Source: Acidobacteriaceae bacterium KBS 146 (GTDB taxonomy: Bacteria; Acidobacteriota; Terriglobia; Terriglobales; Acidobacteriaceae). Taken from it: 64,000 nucleotides of DNA. The stretch covers positions 3,286,001-3,350,000 of the forward strand of contig JHVA01000001.1 in assembly GCA_000688615.1 (NCBI GenBank). The letters run 5' to 3'. The translations under genes and the position numbers were made by a program. A model generated the notes under the pieces. That model ran no database searches. It was not told the origin of the DNA and saw only the letters and a program-made list of their open reading frames with translations. The number at the start of each line of letters is the position of its first letter. Position 1 is the first letter of the stretch. Of the stretch, positions 28,415 through 37,900 are shown one piece after another.

Positions 28415-30052
28415 ATGAGATACCGGATACTGAGTGTAATGACGGGGCTGGCGGTTGCCGCGATCACCTGCCTGGGCCAGACCCATAAAGTGGCCTCCAA
28501 CCCCGATACGGTGGTGCGGGCGGTGGGAGTGTATGAGTGGACCGGAGACCTGGCCAAGCCAACCGGCACACGGTTTATGCCAATCACGGTGTTTATCGAC
28601 GGCGATCTTGAGGATGCGGGGATCTACAAGCCCCAGCCGATCCCGTTTGCTCTGGATCCCGGCAATGTGTACGAGCTTCAGGATGCGGGACTGAGCAAGG
28701 GGACGGTGGTGCTGGAGTCGGCGCTGCATGCGAAGCTTCCGGACGGCGCGCCGGGACCGGCGTTCGACGATGGGTGGATGGCGTATGGGTCGTACAAAGC
28801 CCCGTCGGCTCCTAAAAAGGCTGCGGCGCTGAAGCCTTCGAAAAATATGCCGGTCATCTCGATTACAGGGGGAGATTCGAGCAAGCCGCACTTGAGCAAC
28901 AAGACTGGTGACAAGGGTAGTGAGACCAGCGGAAAGGATACCAACGCCGGGCAGCAGCCGCCGTCCTCCAAGCCCGATACGAGTGCGAAGGACGATTCTC
29001 CGGCCCCGGACCCGGATCGGCCGACGATGCATCGGCGCACTTCGGACGATGACACGGCTTCGAGCAACGACAGCAAGACCAGCTCTGCCGATAGTGATGC
29101 GGAACGGCCTACGCTGAAGCGCCGGTCGCCGGAGGAAGAGAAGGACGCAAAGGACGAGAAAAAGAAGAAGGAGGTTGCGACAGTGACCTCGGCAGGTTCG
29201 CTGAACGACGATCCCGACCGCCCGCGGCTTCATCATGGCGGTGGGGAAAAGGAGGATACGGAGCAGCCGAAGCTGATGGGAGTTCCGAAGGACATGCATC
29301 AGATGGTGGCGGTATCGGATGCGAAGAACCGCGATCCCCATCCTTTTGCGAGGCCATGGGAGGACGCCAACGAACATGCCGCGATCCTGTCCAAGATGCA
29401 GGCCTTTGCCCGGGCAAAGCTGGCGGCGTATGGCGTGGTGCCGGGCGTCACTCCGGCAGCTGCAATTTCGGGGATGCCAGCCGCCGGAAGCGGCGCCACT
29501 TCTGCAGCTGCGACAACGACGACGGCTCCTGATACGGGACCGCCGACGCTCAAACGGGGAATCCCGGCGAAGTCTTCAGTCACAACGGTGACACCTTCTC
29601 CCGCGCCAACGTCTGCCAGGACTGCCGGAGCGGCGAAGACGCAGGCAGCGCGCCCGCGCAGCACCATCAGAGGCAAGCACGTCCCCGCCGCACCTCCGCC
29701 GGTCACTCTCGCTGATGAGATCTTGAAGGGATACACGCTGAGCTATGGAGGTGCGGCAACCTATGTGTACATGGCACACACGGTCGAGACTGGGTCGGTA
29801 ATGCGTTACGTGACCATCGTTGCGCAGGATAACGGCATGGGTGAGCTGAAGGTGGCTCTGGCGAGCGCGACCGACGCGGCTCATCTGGATCGCACCCCGT
29901 GGATGCGATTGATCGATGCCGTCGATGTCGAGGCGAGCAATCGCGCGAGCCTGCTGTTTGAGCTTCGCGGGCAGAACTCTCGTCAGTTTGCGCTGTATCG
30001 CGTGATCGCGGCGAAACCGGAGCAGATCTTTACGACCGGAAATGCCGCGTAG
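28415..30052 (+). CDS. Secreted protein with repeated RP-x-[LM]-x-R motifs, unknown function
   Basis: 545 residues from ATG 28415. A signal peptide (MTGLAVAAITCLGQ) leads to a folded N-terminal part (about 25-125). Then comes a low-complexity Ser/Thr/Lys/Asp/Pro region (about 140-330), and a C-terminal folded domain (about 435-540, LADEILKGYTLSYGGAATYVYMAHTVE...). In the disordered part a short motif recurs: DRPTMHRR, ERPTLKRR, DRPRLHHG, EQPKLMG and GPPTLKRG. It starts 42 nt after ADOP on the same strand. I do not know the family by name; similar acidobacterial proteins exist in memory only. Confidence 0.7.
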   Translation: MRYRILSVMTGLAVAAITCLGQTHKVASNPDTVVRAVGVYEWTGDLAKPTGTRFMPITVFIDGDLEDAGIYKPQPIPFALDPGNVYELQDAGLSKGTVVLESALHAKLPDGAPGPAFDDGWMAYGSYKAPSAPKKAAALKPSKNMPVISITGGDSSKPHLSNKTGDKGSETSGKDTNAGQQPPSSKPDTSAKDDSPAPDPDRPTMHRRTSDDDTASSNDSKTSSADSDAERPTLKRRSPEEEKDAKDEKKKKEVATVTSAGSLNDDPDRPRLHHGGGEKEDTEQPKLMGVPKDMHQMVAVSDAKNRDPHPFARPWEDANEHAAILSKMQAFARAKLAAYGVVPGVTPAAAISGMPAAGSGATSAAATTTTAPDTGPPTLKRGIPAKSSVTTVTPSPAPTSARTAGAAKTQAARPRSTIRGKHVPAAPPPVTLADEILKGYTLSYGGAATYVYMAHTVETGSVMRYVTIVAQDNGMGELKVALASATDAAHLDRTPWMRLIDAVDVEASNRASLLFELRGQNSRQFALYRVIAAKPEQIFTTGNAA

Positions 30053-30120
30053 ATTCCGCTGAGTTGAGGTGATTCGCCTTGCGAAAGCCAGCGCTGTATT
30101 CCGGTTTGAAACTCGGAGGC

Positions 30121-30172
30121 AGCGAAGCGGATTCTCTCCACTTCGCGCTGCGTGCTTCCGCCGGCATGACAC
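30121..30172 (-). repeat. Interspersed intergenic repeat, copy D (inverted)
   Basis: Read on the minus strand it is GTGTCATGCCGGCGG, then GCGAAGTGGAGAGAATCCGC and TTCGC. It shares the GTGTCAT head, the central GAAGTGGAG and the TTCGC tail with copy B. It lies in the 229-nt gap before the next gene. Confidence 0.6.
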
Positions 30173-30281
30173 TTGGGCTGGTGGAATGCAGACTGAACGG
30201 CAGTGGCTGAGGAATGCGATTGGGATCGCAGGCACTGGTAGATTCGATAGTTAGCTTGAGCGGTTGCCTTGGAGAGGGAAG

Positions 30282-31247
30282 ATGGCGAAGATAGCCTTGT
30301 TTGGCGCAGCGGGAGCAATTGGGCGCAGTCTGGCAGATGCACTCCGGGAGCGCGGTGAGGCCTATCGCGTTGTGGGGCGTGATCGGACGCGGCTTGAGCA
30401 GGCGTTTGGTGGAGATTCCAGAGCAGAGATCGTTACTTGGAATCCGGACGATCCGGCCCCGGTCCGGGAGGCTGCTCGCAGCGTAGACACTCTGGTCTAT
30501 CTGGTGGGTGTTCCTTACAACCACTTTGAGCTGCATCCCCGGACGATGCAGAAGACGCTGGACGGCGCGATTGCAGAAGGAGTCCGGCGCATCGTGCTGA
30601 TCGGCACGGTCTATCCGTATGGCATGCCTGTCACGGAGAAGGTCACAGAAGAGCACCCACGTAATCCGACGACCTTCAAGGGCAAGATGCGGAAGGAGCA
30701 GGAGGATCTGCTGCTGGCGGCCGATGCGGCGGGAAAGGTGGAAGGTGTAATCCTCCGGCTTCCTGACTTTTACGGGCCCGGAGTCGAAGCAAGTTTTCTG
30801 GATAGAGCCTTCAAGGCAGCGGTGAGCGGCGGGACAGCAGACATGATTGGCCCGATCGATACTCCGCACGAGTTTGTCTATGTTCCCGATGTCGGGCCTG
30901 TTGTGCTTGACCTGGCAGCGAAACCGGAGGCGCGGGGCCGGTGGTGGAACCTTGCGGGAGCAGGTGTGACGTCACAGCGCAAGATGGCGGAGATGGCCTT
31001 TGCAGCCACCGGCAGAAGACCGAAGATACGGGTTGCGGGCAAGACCATGCTGCGGGTGATGGGGTTGTTCAATCCGTTTATGCGAGAGCTGGTGGAGATG
31101 CAGTACCTGCAGACGAATCCTGTGCTGATGGACGATACGGCTTTGCATGCGCTGTTGGGCAGCGTGAAGAAGACGTCCTATGAAGAGGGTGTGAGGAAGA
31201 CGGTGGAGTCGCTGCAGCGGCATGCCTCATCTCGTCTCGATGTCTAG
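30282..31247 (+). CDS. NAD(P)-dependent epimerase/dehydratase-like protein
   Basis: 321 residues from ATG 30282, with GGAGAGG upstream; TTG 30264 is in frame but covers the ribosome site. The Rossmann loop KIALFGAAGAIGRSLADAL is clear. RIVLIGTVYPYG and LRLPDFYGPGVEASFLD resemble atypical extended SDRs. The usual YxxxK catalytic pair is not evident, so binding of NAD(P) is supported better than epimerase activity. The C-terminal half carries AGAGVTSQRKMAEMAFAATGRRPKIRV, like NmrA/isoflavone-reductase relatives. A strong terminator follows. Confidence 0.8.
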   Translation: MAKIALFGAAGAIGRSLADALRERGEAYRVVGRDRTRLEQAFGGDSRAEIVTWNPDDPAPVREAARSVDTLVYLVGVPYNHFELHPRTMQKTLDGAIAEGVRRIVLIGTVYPYGMPVTEKVTEEHPRNPTTFKGKMRKEQEDLLLAADAAGKVEGVILRLPDFYGPGVEASFLDRAFKAAVSGGTADMIGPIDTPHEFVYVPDVGPVVLDLAAKPEARGRWWNLAGAGVTSQRKMAEMAFAATGRRPKIRVAGKTMLRVMGLFNPFMRELVEMQYLQTNPVLMDDTALHALLGSVKKTSYEEGVRKTVESLQRHASSRLDV

Positions 31248-31315
31248 AGGGAAGACGATACGTCTTACACGTGGTGTTGTGGCGGTATTGGCGGGATGTG
31301 ATGCTGTCCAAAAGA

Positions 31316-31350
31316 AGAGCCGGTCCCATGGTTGGACCGGCTCTTTCTTT
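31316..31350. terminator. Bidirectional terminator
   Basis: AGAGCCGGTCC (31316-31326) pairs perfectly with GGACCGGCTCT (31334-31344) over a 7-nt loop, with TTCTTT on the plus side and AAAGAAG on the other. It sits between the convergent SDR and pirin genes and can serve both. Confidence 0.9.
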
Positions 31351-31364
31351 GTGATTAGTCAGGA

Positions 31365-32246
31365 TCAAAGCTGACCGAAACGGCCTGATTTGAAGTCGTC
31401 GACGGCCTGCATGATCTCTTCGCGGGTATTCATGACGAAGGGACCGTAGCTGGCGACCGGTTCGTTGATAGGTTCCCCGCTGAGGAGCACCAGATGCGAG
31501 TCGGTGGTGGCCTTCAGGGTGAGGGTGTCGCCCTCGCGCCCGAGGACCGCGATGCGCGCTTCGCCGCTGAGCTTACCGGTCTCGTTGACGGAGACGTCGC
31601 CTTTGCGGAGCACGACGGCCGTGTTGTGGCCCTCGGGAACCGGAAGATCGACCTGCTCGCCTGCCTTCAGCTCAAGATCCCACACGTTGAGCGCTGTAAA
31701 AGTCCTGGCTGCGCCCTTGGCTTCGTGCAACGCGCCGGCAATGATGCGGGCGTGGCCTCCGCCGGGGAAGCTGACGGTCGGGATCTGCTCCTTGGTGATG
31801 GCCTGGTACTGAGGCTTCGACATCTTGTCGGCTGCAGGCAGGTTGACCCACAGCTGGATCATCTCGAAGATGCCTCCGTTTTTGGTGAACTCGGCCTCGT
31901 GCATCTCCTCGTGTAGCACTCCCGAAGCGGCTGTCATCCATTGGACATCGCCTGGATAGATAACACCGGCGTTTCCGGCGGAGTCACGATGACCGACCGA
32001 CCCCTGATAGGCGATGGTCACCGTCTCAAAGCCGCGATGCGGATGCTCCCCTACGCCGCGAGGCTGCGCGGCAGGCTTGAAGTACTGCGGACCCGCGTAA
32101 TCGAGCATCAGGAACGGGCTGACCTCAAGCTGAACTCCGTTGGATGGAAAAAGGTTTCGCACGGGGAAGCCGTCGCCCACCCAGTGGGTGGAGCCCGGTC
32201 CATAAGTTCCAAGGACTTTTTTCTGTGTGGTGATGGTGGTGGACAT
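31365..32246 (-). CDS. Pirin family protein (YhhW-like)
   Basis: 293 residues from ATG 32246, which follows AGGAGGGG. The frame is open further upstream to 32759, but that part is a shadow of the marR gene. Bicupin pirin fold: the metal site is in GEHPHRGFETVTIAYQG plus the downstream HEEMHE segment. FLMLDYAGPQYF and PGDVQWMTAASGVLHEE are family signatures. Bacterial YhhW-type pirins oxidise quercetin-like compounds, and some modulate enzyme partners. It is directly downstream of a MarR regulator, 5 nt away, suggesting induction by phenolic or oxidant stress. Confidence 0.92.
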   Translation of the reverse strand: MSTTITTQKKVLGTYGPGSTHWVGDGFPVRNLFPSNGVQLEVSPFLMLDYAGPQYFKPAAQPRGVGEHPHRGFETVTIAYQGSVGHRDSAGNAGVIYPGDVQWMTAASGVLHEEMHEAEFTKNGGIFEMIQLWVNLPAADKMSKPQYQAITKEQIPTVSFPGGGHARIIAGALHEAKGAARTFTALNVWDLELKAGEQVDLPVPEGHNTAVVLRKGDVSVNETGKLSGEARIAVLGREGDTLTLKATTDSHLVLLSGEPINEPVASYGPFVMNTREEIMQAVDDFKSGRFGQL

Positions 32247-32251
32247 ATTGG

Positions 32252-32731
32252 TTACCCCTCCTGAGGTTGTGGTGCTGTGTGAAAGTCTTCCGCGACATGG
32301 CCGAGCCTGCGTAAAAGCGGCAGGAGCAGGGCGCGATCCTCGCGGCTGAAGCCGGCCAGAGCGCTCTCCATCTCGTCGCGGTGACAGGCGAAGGCCTGCT
32401 CGATGAGGCTGCGACCTTCGTCCGTGAGATGGATAACACGGGTGCGCCGGTCCCTGGTGTCGTCGTGTCGAATGACCAGGCCGCGCCGTTCGAGCCGATC
32501 GACTGCCGTGGTCATCGAGCCGCTGGTCAGCAGAACCTTCTGGCCGAGTTGCGTGACGGTCAGAGGTCCTTTGTGGAACAGGGCTTCGAGGACGCCAAAG
32601 TCCGTCGCTCCCATGCCGTGGGTGGCAATGCTGCGGGTGGAGACCGTCTCTACCGCGCGTGAGGCCTTCCAGAGAAGGAGCCAGAGGTGAACAGCGCTTA
32701 GGTCGGGCTCGTCTTGTTGTGTCGTCGTCAT
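32252..32731 (-). CDS. MarR-family transcriptional regulator
   Basis: 159 residues with the MarR winged helix: GATDFGVLEALFHKGPLTVTQLGQKVLLTSGSMTTAVDRLERRGLVIRHDDTRDRRTRVIHLTDEG. Both the recognition helix and the D-x-R-D-x-R wing are intact. It heads a two-gene unit with the pirin gene (stop 5 nt from the pirin start). Two palindromic sites sit immediately before its ATG. The organisation predicts autorepression relieved by phenolics or oxidants; no cysteine sensor is in the conserved OhrR position as far as I can see. Confidence 0.93.
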   Translation of the reverse strand: MTTTQQDEPDLSAVHLWLLLWKASRAVETVSTRSIATHGMGATDFGVLEALFHKGPLTVTQLGQKVLLTSGSMTTAVDRLERRGLVIRHDDTRDRRTRVIHLTDEGRSLIEQAFACHRDEMESALAGFSREDRALLLPLLRRLGHVAEDFHTAPQPQEG

Positions 32732-32733
32732 AG

Positions 32734-32760
32734 CTTGATATAAAGATGCTTGATATCAAG
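32734..32760. promoter_or_regulatory. MarR operator pair
   Basis: CTTGATATCAAG (32749-32760) is a perfect 12-bp palindrome. CTTGATATAAAG (32734-32745) differs at one base and starts 15 bp away. Both sit 2-30 nt ahead of the marR start codon. TTGATATCAA-type sites are classic MarR/MhqR operators. The short distance to the ATG implies a very short leader. Confidence 0.75.
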
Positions 32761-32984
32761 ATAAAGATTCAAAGACGCTCTAGAGACTTAGCCACAGCGG
32801 GTATTAAGTGAACGGGTGGTGTGAGTTGTAGGGCGTCTGTGGGGACCAAGCGAATATGGAATCCTTCGCTTTCGCGATGCTCAGGCCAGACGTCGCTGGC
32901 GAAATTCCCAGCGAGCTGTCTGCGTGGTCTATCTGAATAGAGCAGTCTACTCGGCTGGGGTCGGTCTATTCGTATCGAGCTGAT

Positions 32985-33614
32985 CTATTCGTGCGAGACG
33001 GTCAGAGGTTCCACATGGTCGTGGGGACCGGTAGGGCCCGCGGTCTGCAGAATTCCGAGGATGAGTTGCAGGATCGGTTGGACCATCTCGGAAGACGGTG
33101 GCCGGTCAGGGGTGTAGAACCACTGCTTTACCGCTCCATAGATCGCCCATGCGGTCGTGGTCGCGACGATTGCCGGGGTGAGAGGAGCGGGAACGGGCCT
33201 GGTTTCCAGTCCCCGGAACAGAGTTCGCTGGATCGCGGCCACGATACCCGCTTCCATCAGGGGCTCGAAGGCGCTGTTGCGGTTGCACTCCGCGCCAGCA
33301 TGGGTCGAGACGAGATAGTCGCATGCCGCGAGAATGATGGCGCTTGCTGCCGACGGGCAGGTTCCGTCGAACATGACGTTCCGCTCGGCGAGCAGCCGGT
33401 GGAAGCCACCGGCGACCATGGCATCCAGCAGGGCGAACTTGTCGTTGTAGTGGTCGTAGAACGTGGCCCGGTTGACGTCCGCCAGGTCGGTAATGTCCTG
33501 AACGGAGATCTCTTCGAAGCTTTTTTGCTGCATCAGGTCACGCAGTGCCACCTGAAGGGCCTGGCGGGTCCTTCGGATGCGTGGGTCGCGAACTTCGCAA
33601 TCGGAGATGGGCAT
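32985..33614 (-). CDS. TetR-family transcriptional regulator
   Basis: 209 residues. The N-terminal helix-turn-helix ISVQDITDLADVNRATFYDHYNDKFALLDAM is the TetR signature. A helical ligand domain follows, with C-terminal WFYTPDRPPSSEMVQPILQLILGIL. It is divergent from the azoreductase-DoxX pair across a 122-nt gap with palindromes, so it very likely represses that pair in response to an electrophile or quinone-like compound. The 224-nt gap upstream of the marR gene (32761-32984) shows nothing else. Confidence 0.92.
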   Translation of the reverse strand: MPISDCEVRDPRIRRTRQALQVALRDLMQQKSFEEISVQDITDLADVNRATFYDHYNDKFALLDAMVAGGFHRLLAERNVMFDGTCPSAASAIILAACDYLVSTHAGAECNRNSAFEPLMEAGIVAAIQRTLFRGLETRPVPAPLTPAIVATTTAWAIYGAVKQWFYTPDRPPSSEMVQPILQLILGILQTAGPTGPHDHVEPLTVSHE

Positions 33615-33656
33615 GGCTTCTCTATTAGAAGCTATCAGAGAGAAAAAGAATCACCT

Positions 33657-33721
33657 GGGCGACAAATGTCGTCGAATTGTCAGATAAACTACTTTCGTCG
33701 TTTAGACATCTTATGTCGCCC
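33657..33721. promoter_or_regulatory. TetR operators between tetR and azoR
   Basis: Two compact palindromes: CGACA-aa-TGTCG (33660-33671) and GACAT-ctt-ATGTC (33705-33717). A larger inverted repeat also links GGGCGACA (33657-33664) to TGTCGCCC (33714-33721). The element spans the divergent promoter region and could control both directions. Confidence 0.65.
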
Positions 33722-33736
33722 AAGGAGATTTCTCTC

Positions 33737-34357
33737 ATGCCCACCCTATTGCACATCGATTCCAGCCCCCTGCAGAGCTCCATCAGCCGGGAGCTGACGC
33801 GGGAGTTCGTTAACACCTGGAAGGAGAAGAATCCTTCTGGCCGCGTTATTGACCGAGACCTCTCCGTTGCTCCCGCCAAGCCGATCGATCAGACATGGAT
33901 TGGAGCTGTTTATACGGCGGAGGACGCGAGGACGCCGGAGCAGGTTGCTCATCTCGGCAACTCCGATGCGCTGATCTACGAGCTCGAGCAGGCTGACGAG
34001 ATCGTGATCGGTGTGGCGATGCACAACTTCAGCATTCCCGCGGTTTTGAAGCTCTGGATCGACCAGATAGTGCGCCGGGGAAAGACCTTCTCGTATGGAG
34101 CCAATGGCCCTGAGGGTCTGTTAAAGGGGAAGAAGGCGACGATTCTGGTCGCGAGCGGCGGAGTCTATGAGGCGGGAACTCCGGCTGGAGCGATGAACTT
34201 CGTCGAGCCCTATCTGCGCGCCATTCTCGGCTTTCTGGGAATAACCGAGGTGAAGTTTGTAACGGCGGGGGGAGCGGCCCAGGTCATGATGGGCGCCATC
34301 GATCGCGAGACCTTCCTGAAGCCGGCCCTGGAACAGGTTCGGTCACTTACAGCATAA
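33737..34357 (+). CDS. azoR: FMN-dependent NADH-azoreductase AzoR
   Basis: 206 residues from ATG 33737, with AAGGAG about 8 nt upstream; an open frame back to 33677 covers the operator and is not used. Flavodoxin-like fold: LLHIDSSPLQSSISRELTREFV binds FMN phosphate, and AMHNFSIPAVLKLWIDQIVRRGKTFSYG is the family core motif. AzoR reduces azo and quinone compounds by two-electron transfer, limiting redox cycling. It is divergent from a TetR gene and followed by a DoxX-like gene in the same transcript. Confidence 0.93.
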   Translation: MPTLLHIDSSPLQSSISRELTREFVNTWKEKNPSGRVIDRDLSVAPAKPIDQTWIGAVYTAEDARTPEQVAHLGNSDALIYELEQADEIVIGVAMHNFSIPAVLKLWIDQIVRRGKTFSYGANGPEGLLKGKKATILVASGGVYEAGTPAGAMNFVEPYLRAILGFLGITEVKFVTAGGAAQVMMGAIDRETFLKPALEQVRSLTA

Positions 34358-34387
34358 TTCGCGAATTTACGCACGGGAGAGAACGAG

Positions 34388-34771
34388 ATGAAGATTGCCT
34401 TTACGATTGCGCGTGTCCTGCTGGGACTGCTGTTTGCGGTCTTCGGCCTGAATGGGTTCCTGCACTTTATTCCGATGCCGCCTCCGACGGGGCTAGCAGG
34501 ACAGTATATGGGCGCGTTGTTTGTCTCCCACTATCTGGTCTTGGTCTTTTTGCTGGAGCTGGCCGGTGGATTGCTGCTGCTGGCAAATCGATACGTTCCC
34601 CTTGCGCTGTTGCTACTCGGGCCGGTCGTGGTCAACATCCTGCTGTTCCATTCTTTGCTGGCTCCCCAGGGACTGGGACTTGCTCTGGTCACGACGCTGC
34701 TGTGGGGGATTGTGTTCACGGGGATCCGGCGGGCGTTTGCGGGGGCCTTCGTTCAGCGGGTCGAAGTGTAA
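34388..34771 (+). CDS. DoxX-like membrane protein
   Basis: 127 residues with four membrane helices: IARVLLGLLFAVFGLNGFLHF, YLVLVFLLELAGGLLLLA, VPLALLLLGPVVVNILLF and LALVTTLLWGIVFTGI. The first helix matches the DoxX/SURF4 pattern (ARxLLGLLFxxFGLNGFLHF). GAGAGAACGAG precedes ATG 34388, 30 nt after azoR. DoxX proteins often accompany stress redox enzymes. A terminator ends the unit at about 34826. Confidence 0.85.
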   Translation: MKIAFTIARVLLGLLFAVFGLNGFLHFIPMPPPTGLAGQYMGALFVSHYLVLVFLLELAGGLLLLANRYVPLALLLLGPVVVNILLFHSLLAPQGLGLALVTTLLWGIVFTGIRRAFAGAFVQRVEV

Positions 34772-34792
34772 ATAAGCTTTCCCTCTTTCTCG

Positions 34793-34834
34793 ATGCCCGC
34801 AGCCGGAAGCCACCTGCTGCGGGCATTTATCTTT
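34793..34834 (+). terminator. Terminator of the azoR-DoxX unit
   Basis: ATGCCCGCAGC (34793-34803) pairs with GCTGCGGGCAT (34816-34826) over a 12-nt loop, followed by TTATCTTT. It lies 21 nt beyond the DoxX stop. Confidence 0.85.
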
Positions 34835-34959
34835 GCTTCCGCAAGGAGGGAATAACCCTTTTGGGAGATAGGTTGTCAGTTTGGGTCCGGTTATGATGCT
34901 TTTGGGCGGAGGTGGGGCCGCATCCCGCTTTTTCCGAAAGATCGAACCTGAGAGGCCCT

Positions 34960-37900
34960 ATGGGGTTGCGAGCAGTTGGCCGTTTTAAATTGGGATACTT
35001 CCCAATCTGCCTGTGGTTTTTGTCTGGTTTCCTGATTGTTTCGGTGGGGTACGCACAACAGCGGGCAAGTTCGACCGAAACTCCTATTACCATCGTGCGC
35101 AAGCCGGGCAACGTCGACGGCGAGGCTCAGATCGTTGAGCCTGGGAAGAAGCCGCGCAAGATCGCTCCGCATGCACTGGCGGCGTGGAGAGTGCGGGATG
35201 GCAGCGGAGCACTGGTGATTGTGTCGGGGCCGGAGAAGCAGATCGCCTTCAAACGGTATGTGCTGCGTTATTACGACCTGGACACCGGACGTCGGCGTGA
35301 GTTGGGCGCGGTCCCGTTCAGCGATGCTAAGGTGCTCGAAACGAAGTCGCCGAATGAGAACTGGGCGTTCTGCCTGAGCGGAGAGGACTCCACGAGCAAC
35401 CAGCCGGTACTGGTGGTAGGAGACGACAACGCGATTCCAGGGCTGCTGCCGGATGCGACCTCGCCGGAGTTTCACGATGATGCGGAGTTGAGTTACACGC
35501 ATGCGGGGCAGACCAGGACCGCAAAGTTGGGTGTATTGCTGGGGACGCAGTTGAACGCGATCTATACGGCGCCGGAGTCTTTGCAGGCAGCACCGAAGTA
35601 CCTCCAGATCTTTCCTAACGGCGACGCCATGACTGTCCTCAAGGACGGTCGCGTGGTCAAAGGCCGCTGGCGGACGGACGGTGAGGTGCTATCGCTGTTC
35701 ACGCCAACGGGAACGGCAACGTATGCCGTTCCTCTGAATCAGTTGGGAGTGGTGAAGGGTGTTCCTGCGGGAACGCGTTACTCGGTGCGGCTGACGCAAG
35801 ACCTGTCTTCGCGAACAACGCACGAGGGAGATGTGGTGAAGGCGCTTTCCATCACTCCGGTGGTGGTGGGTGGAGAGATTCTGATTCCTGCGGCTTCAAC
35901 CTTTGAAGGAAAGGTCGCGCAGGCGAACGCGGTGGGCTGGGGATTCAAGCACGAGACGGCCTCTCTGACGATCGAGTGGAACAAGGTGACGTTGACCGAC
36001 GGCCGCGTGCTGGAGATCAACGCGCGCGTGTTCGAGGTGGAGAATGCGCAGGAGAAGGTCACCGATCAGGGCAAGATCCAGGGGATACGTTCTACCGGAA
36101 CAATTGGGAATTCAGTCGAGAATGGTGTGCTCTCGTTTGCGGGAATTGATCCGGTGGCCTATATCTTCGCGTCCTCGGCGGGTTCGGGAGTGCTGGGATT
36201 CGCGGAGCCGGAGATCCTTTATCCTGCGGGAACCGAGCTTATTCTCGTGGATACGACGCCGTTGCTGACGGACAAGTCGTACCAGTCGACGGTGACACCG
36301 TTGGCGGCGGATACGGAACAACGGGAGAGTCTGCAGGCGTTTATAAAATCACTTCCTTTTCGAACGCGGACGAAGGGATCCAACAAAGTCTCCGATATCA
36401 CGAACCTAGTGTTCCTGGGGTCTCCCGCAGCTCTAAGCAGAGCTTTCGCAGCATCAGGCTGGCTGACAACGGACGACCTGTATGCAGCCTCGACCTTCAA
36501 GACGGTCAAGACGCTGGCCGGGAACCAGACTTATACCCAGGCTCCGATGTCCGTACTGTTGCTGGACGAGCGTGCTCCCGTGGAGACATTGAGCAAGACA
36601 ACCAACACGTTTGCCTCGCGACACCATCTGCGCATCTTTCCAACGGATAAACAGTACGAAGGTCGTACGGTGCTGACGTCTTCGTCGACGCAGGACATTG
36701 GAATTGCGTTCTCGCGAAAACAGAAGACGTTTATTCACGTGATCGATGAACACATCGACAATGAGCGCTCGAAGGTGGTCAACGATCTGATGTTTACTGG
36801 GTGCGTGGACCATTTGGATATGGTGGAACGGCCCTGGGTTCCTCACGATGCGTTCAACTCAACCGGAGACCGCCTTTTGACGGATGGCGAAGCTGCGGTC
36901 GTCACGTTGAACGGATGCGAGCATCCGCGCATGGTTACTCCCGAGGCCGCGCCTGCGCCGCCTCGGATGGAGAGGGCGACGCGAGACACTTCGCTGACGA
37001 TACGGAACGATCTTTACCGCGGGAACCTGATCTACCAGGGGATCTCAGGAACCCTGAAGGTACGGAACTATCTGCGCAGCTCGCAGGAGTTGCCGCCGGA
37101 TACAGGGGCTTGGCGGAAGACAGATGCATCGGGCGCGGATTACAAAGGATTGGGAACCGGGGGGAGCATTTCGGGCGCAGACCGCTCCAGTGTGACCGGG
37201 CTTCATCATCGGCAACCAAGCGAGTTCAATCCGACGCCGAGTCCGGAGGATCAGGCGGCGATCGCGAAGGCAAAGGAGAGCCATAAGTGGGATCCGCCCC
37301 GGTACGAGTTTGCGCTGCAGGGCGGATACATGCACATGCGCGAGGACTATCTCTCCGCCGTTGGCGTTCTGGAGACCTCCTCCGACCCGAACAAGAACAC
37401 CTACTTTGTCTTTCTGGCGGATGATGTGGGGGATGGCTGGGCGGGGGGCGGTTCGGTCACGATCAACAGCTGGAGCCATTTCTCAAATGAGTTCTCCTAC
37501 TTCCGGCAGCAGGTGAAGTATCAGCTGGCAACGGCGAACGTCACCATTCCACCCAATACCGATGTCATTATTGGCGACAAAGATCTCGCCATTATCCCTG
37601 TGGGCCTTGTGACCCGCCAGTTTGAGTACAACCTGCTGATCCACGCGACGCGACCGACCTCACGCTGGCGGCCATACGCTGCGGTAGGCCCGGTGCTGCA
37701 GCTTGTGGCGCTGAATGGCGCTCCCCTGCAGAAGCCGGCAGGGCCCTTCACGCTTGGCCTGAAGAACATTGGCCTGATCAAAGCGGCCTTCGACTTTGGC
37801 AGCACGCCTCCGCTGGATGGAGGCGGCATCTTCCAGTTTGGGTTTCAGTACGGTGGGGGAGTGAAGTACAGGCTGACGCCGCGAGTGATGCTTCGCGCGG

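Noticed and set aside
30092..30281. Small RNA or leader before the SDR gene
   Set aside because: The sequence is explained by an inverted interspersed repeat and a normal ribosome site.
31365..32759. A single 464-codon pirin-like ORF that continues through the marR region
   Set aside because: The marR product is a clear, complete regulator in another frame; pirin starts at 32246 behind AGGAGGGG.
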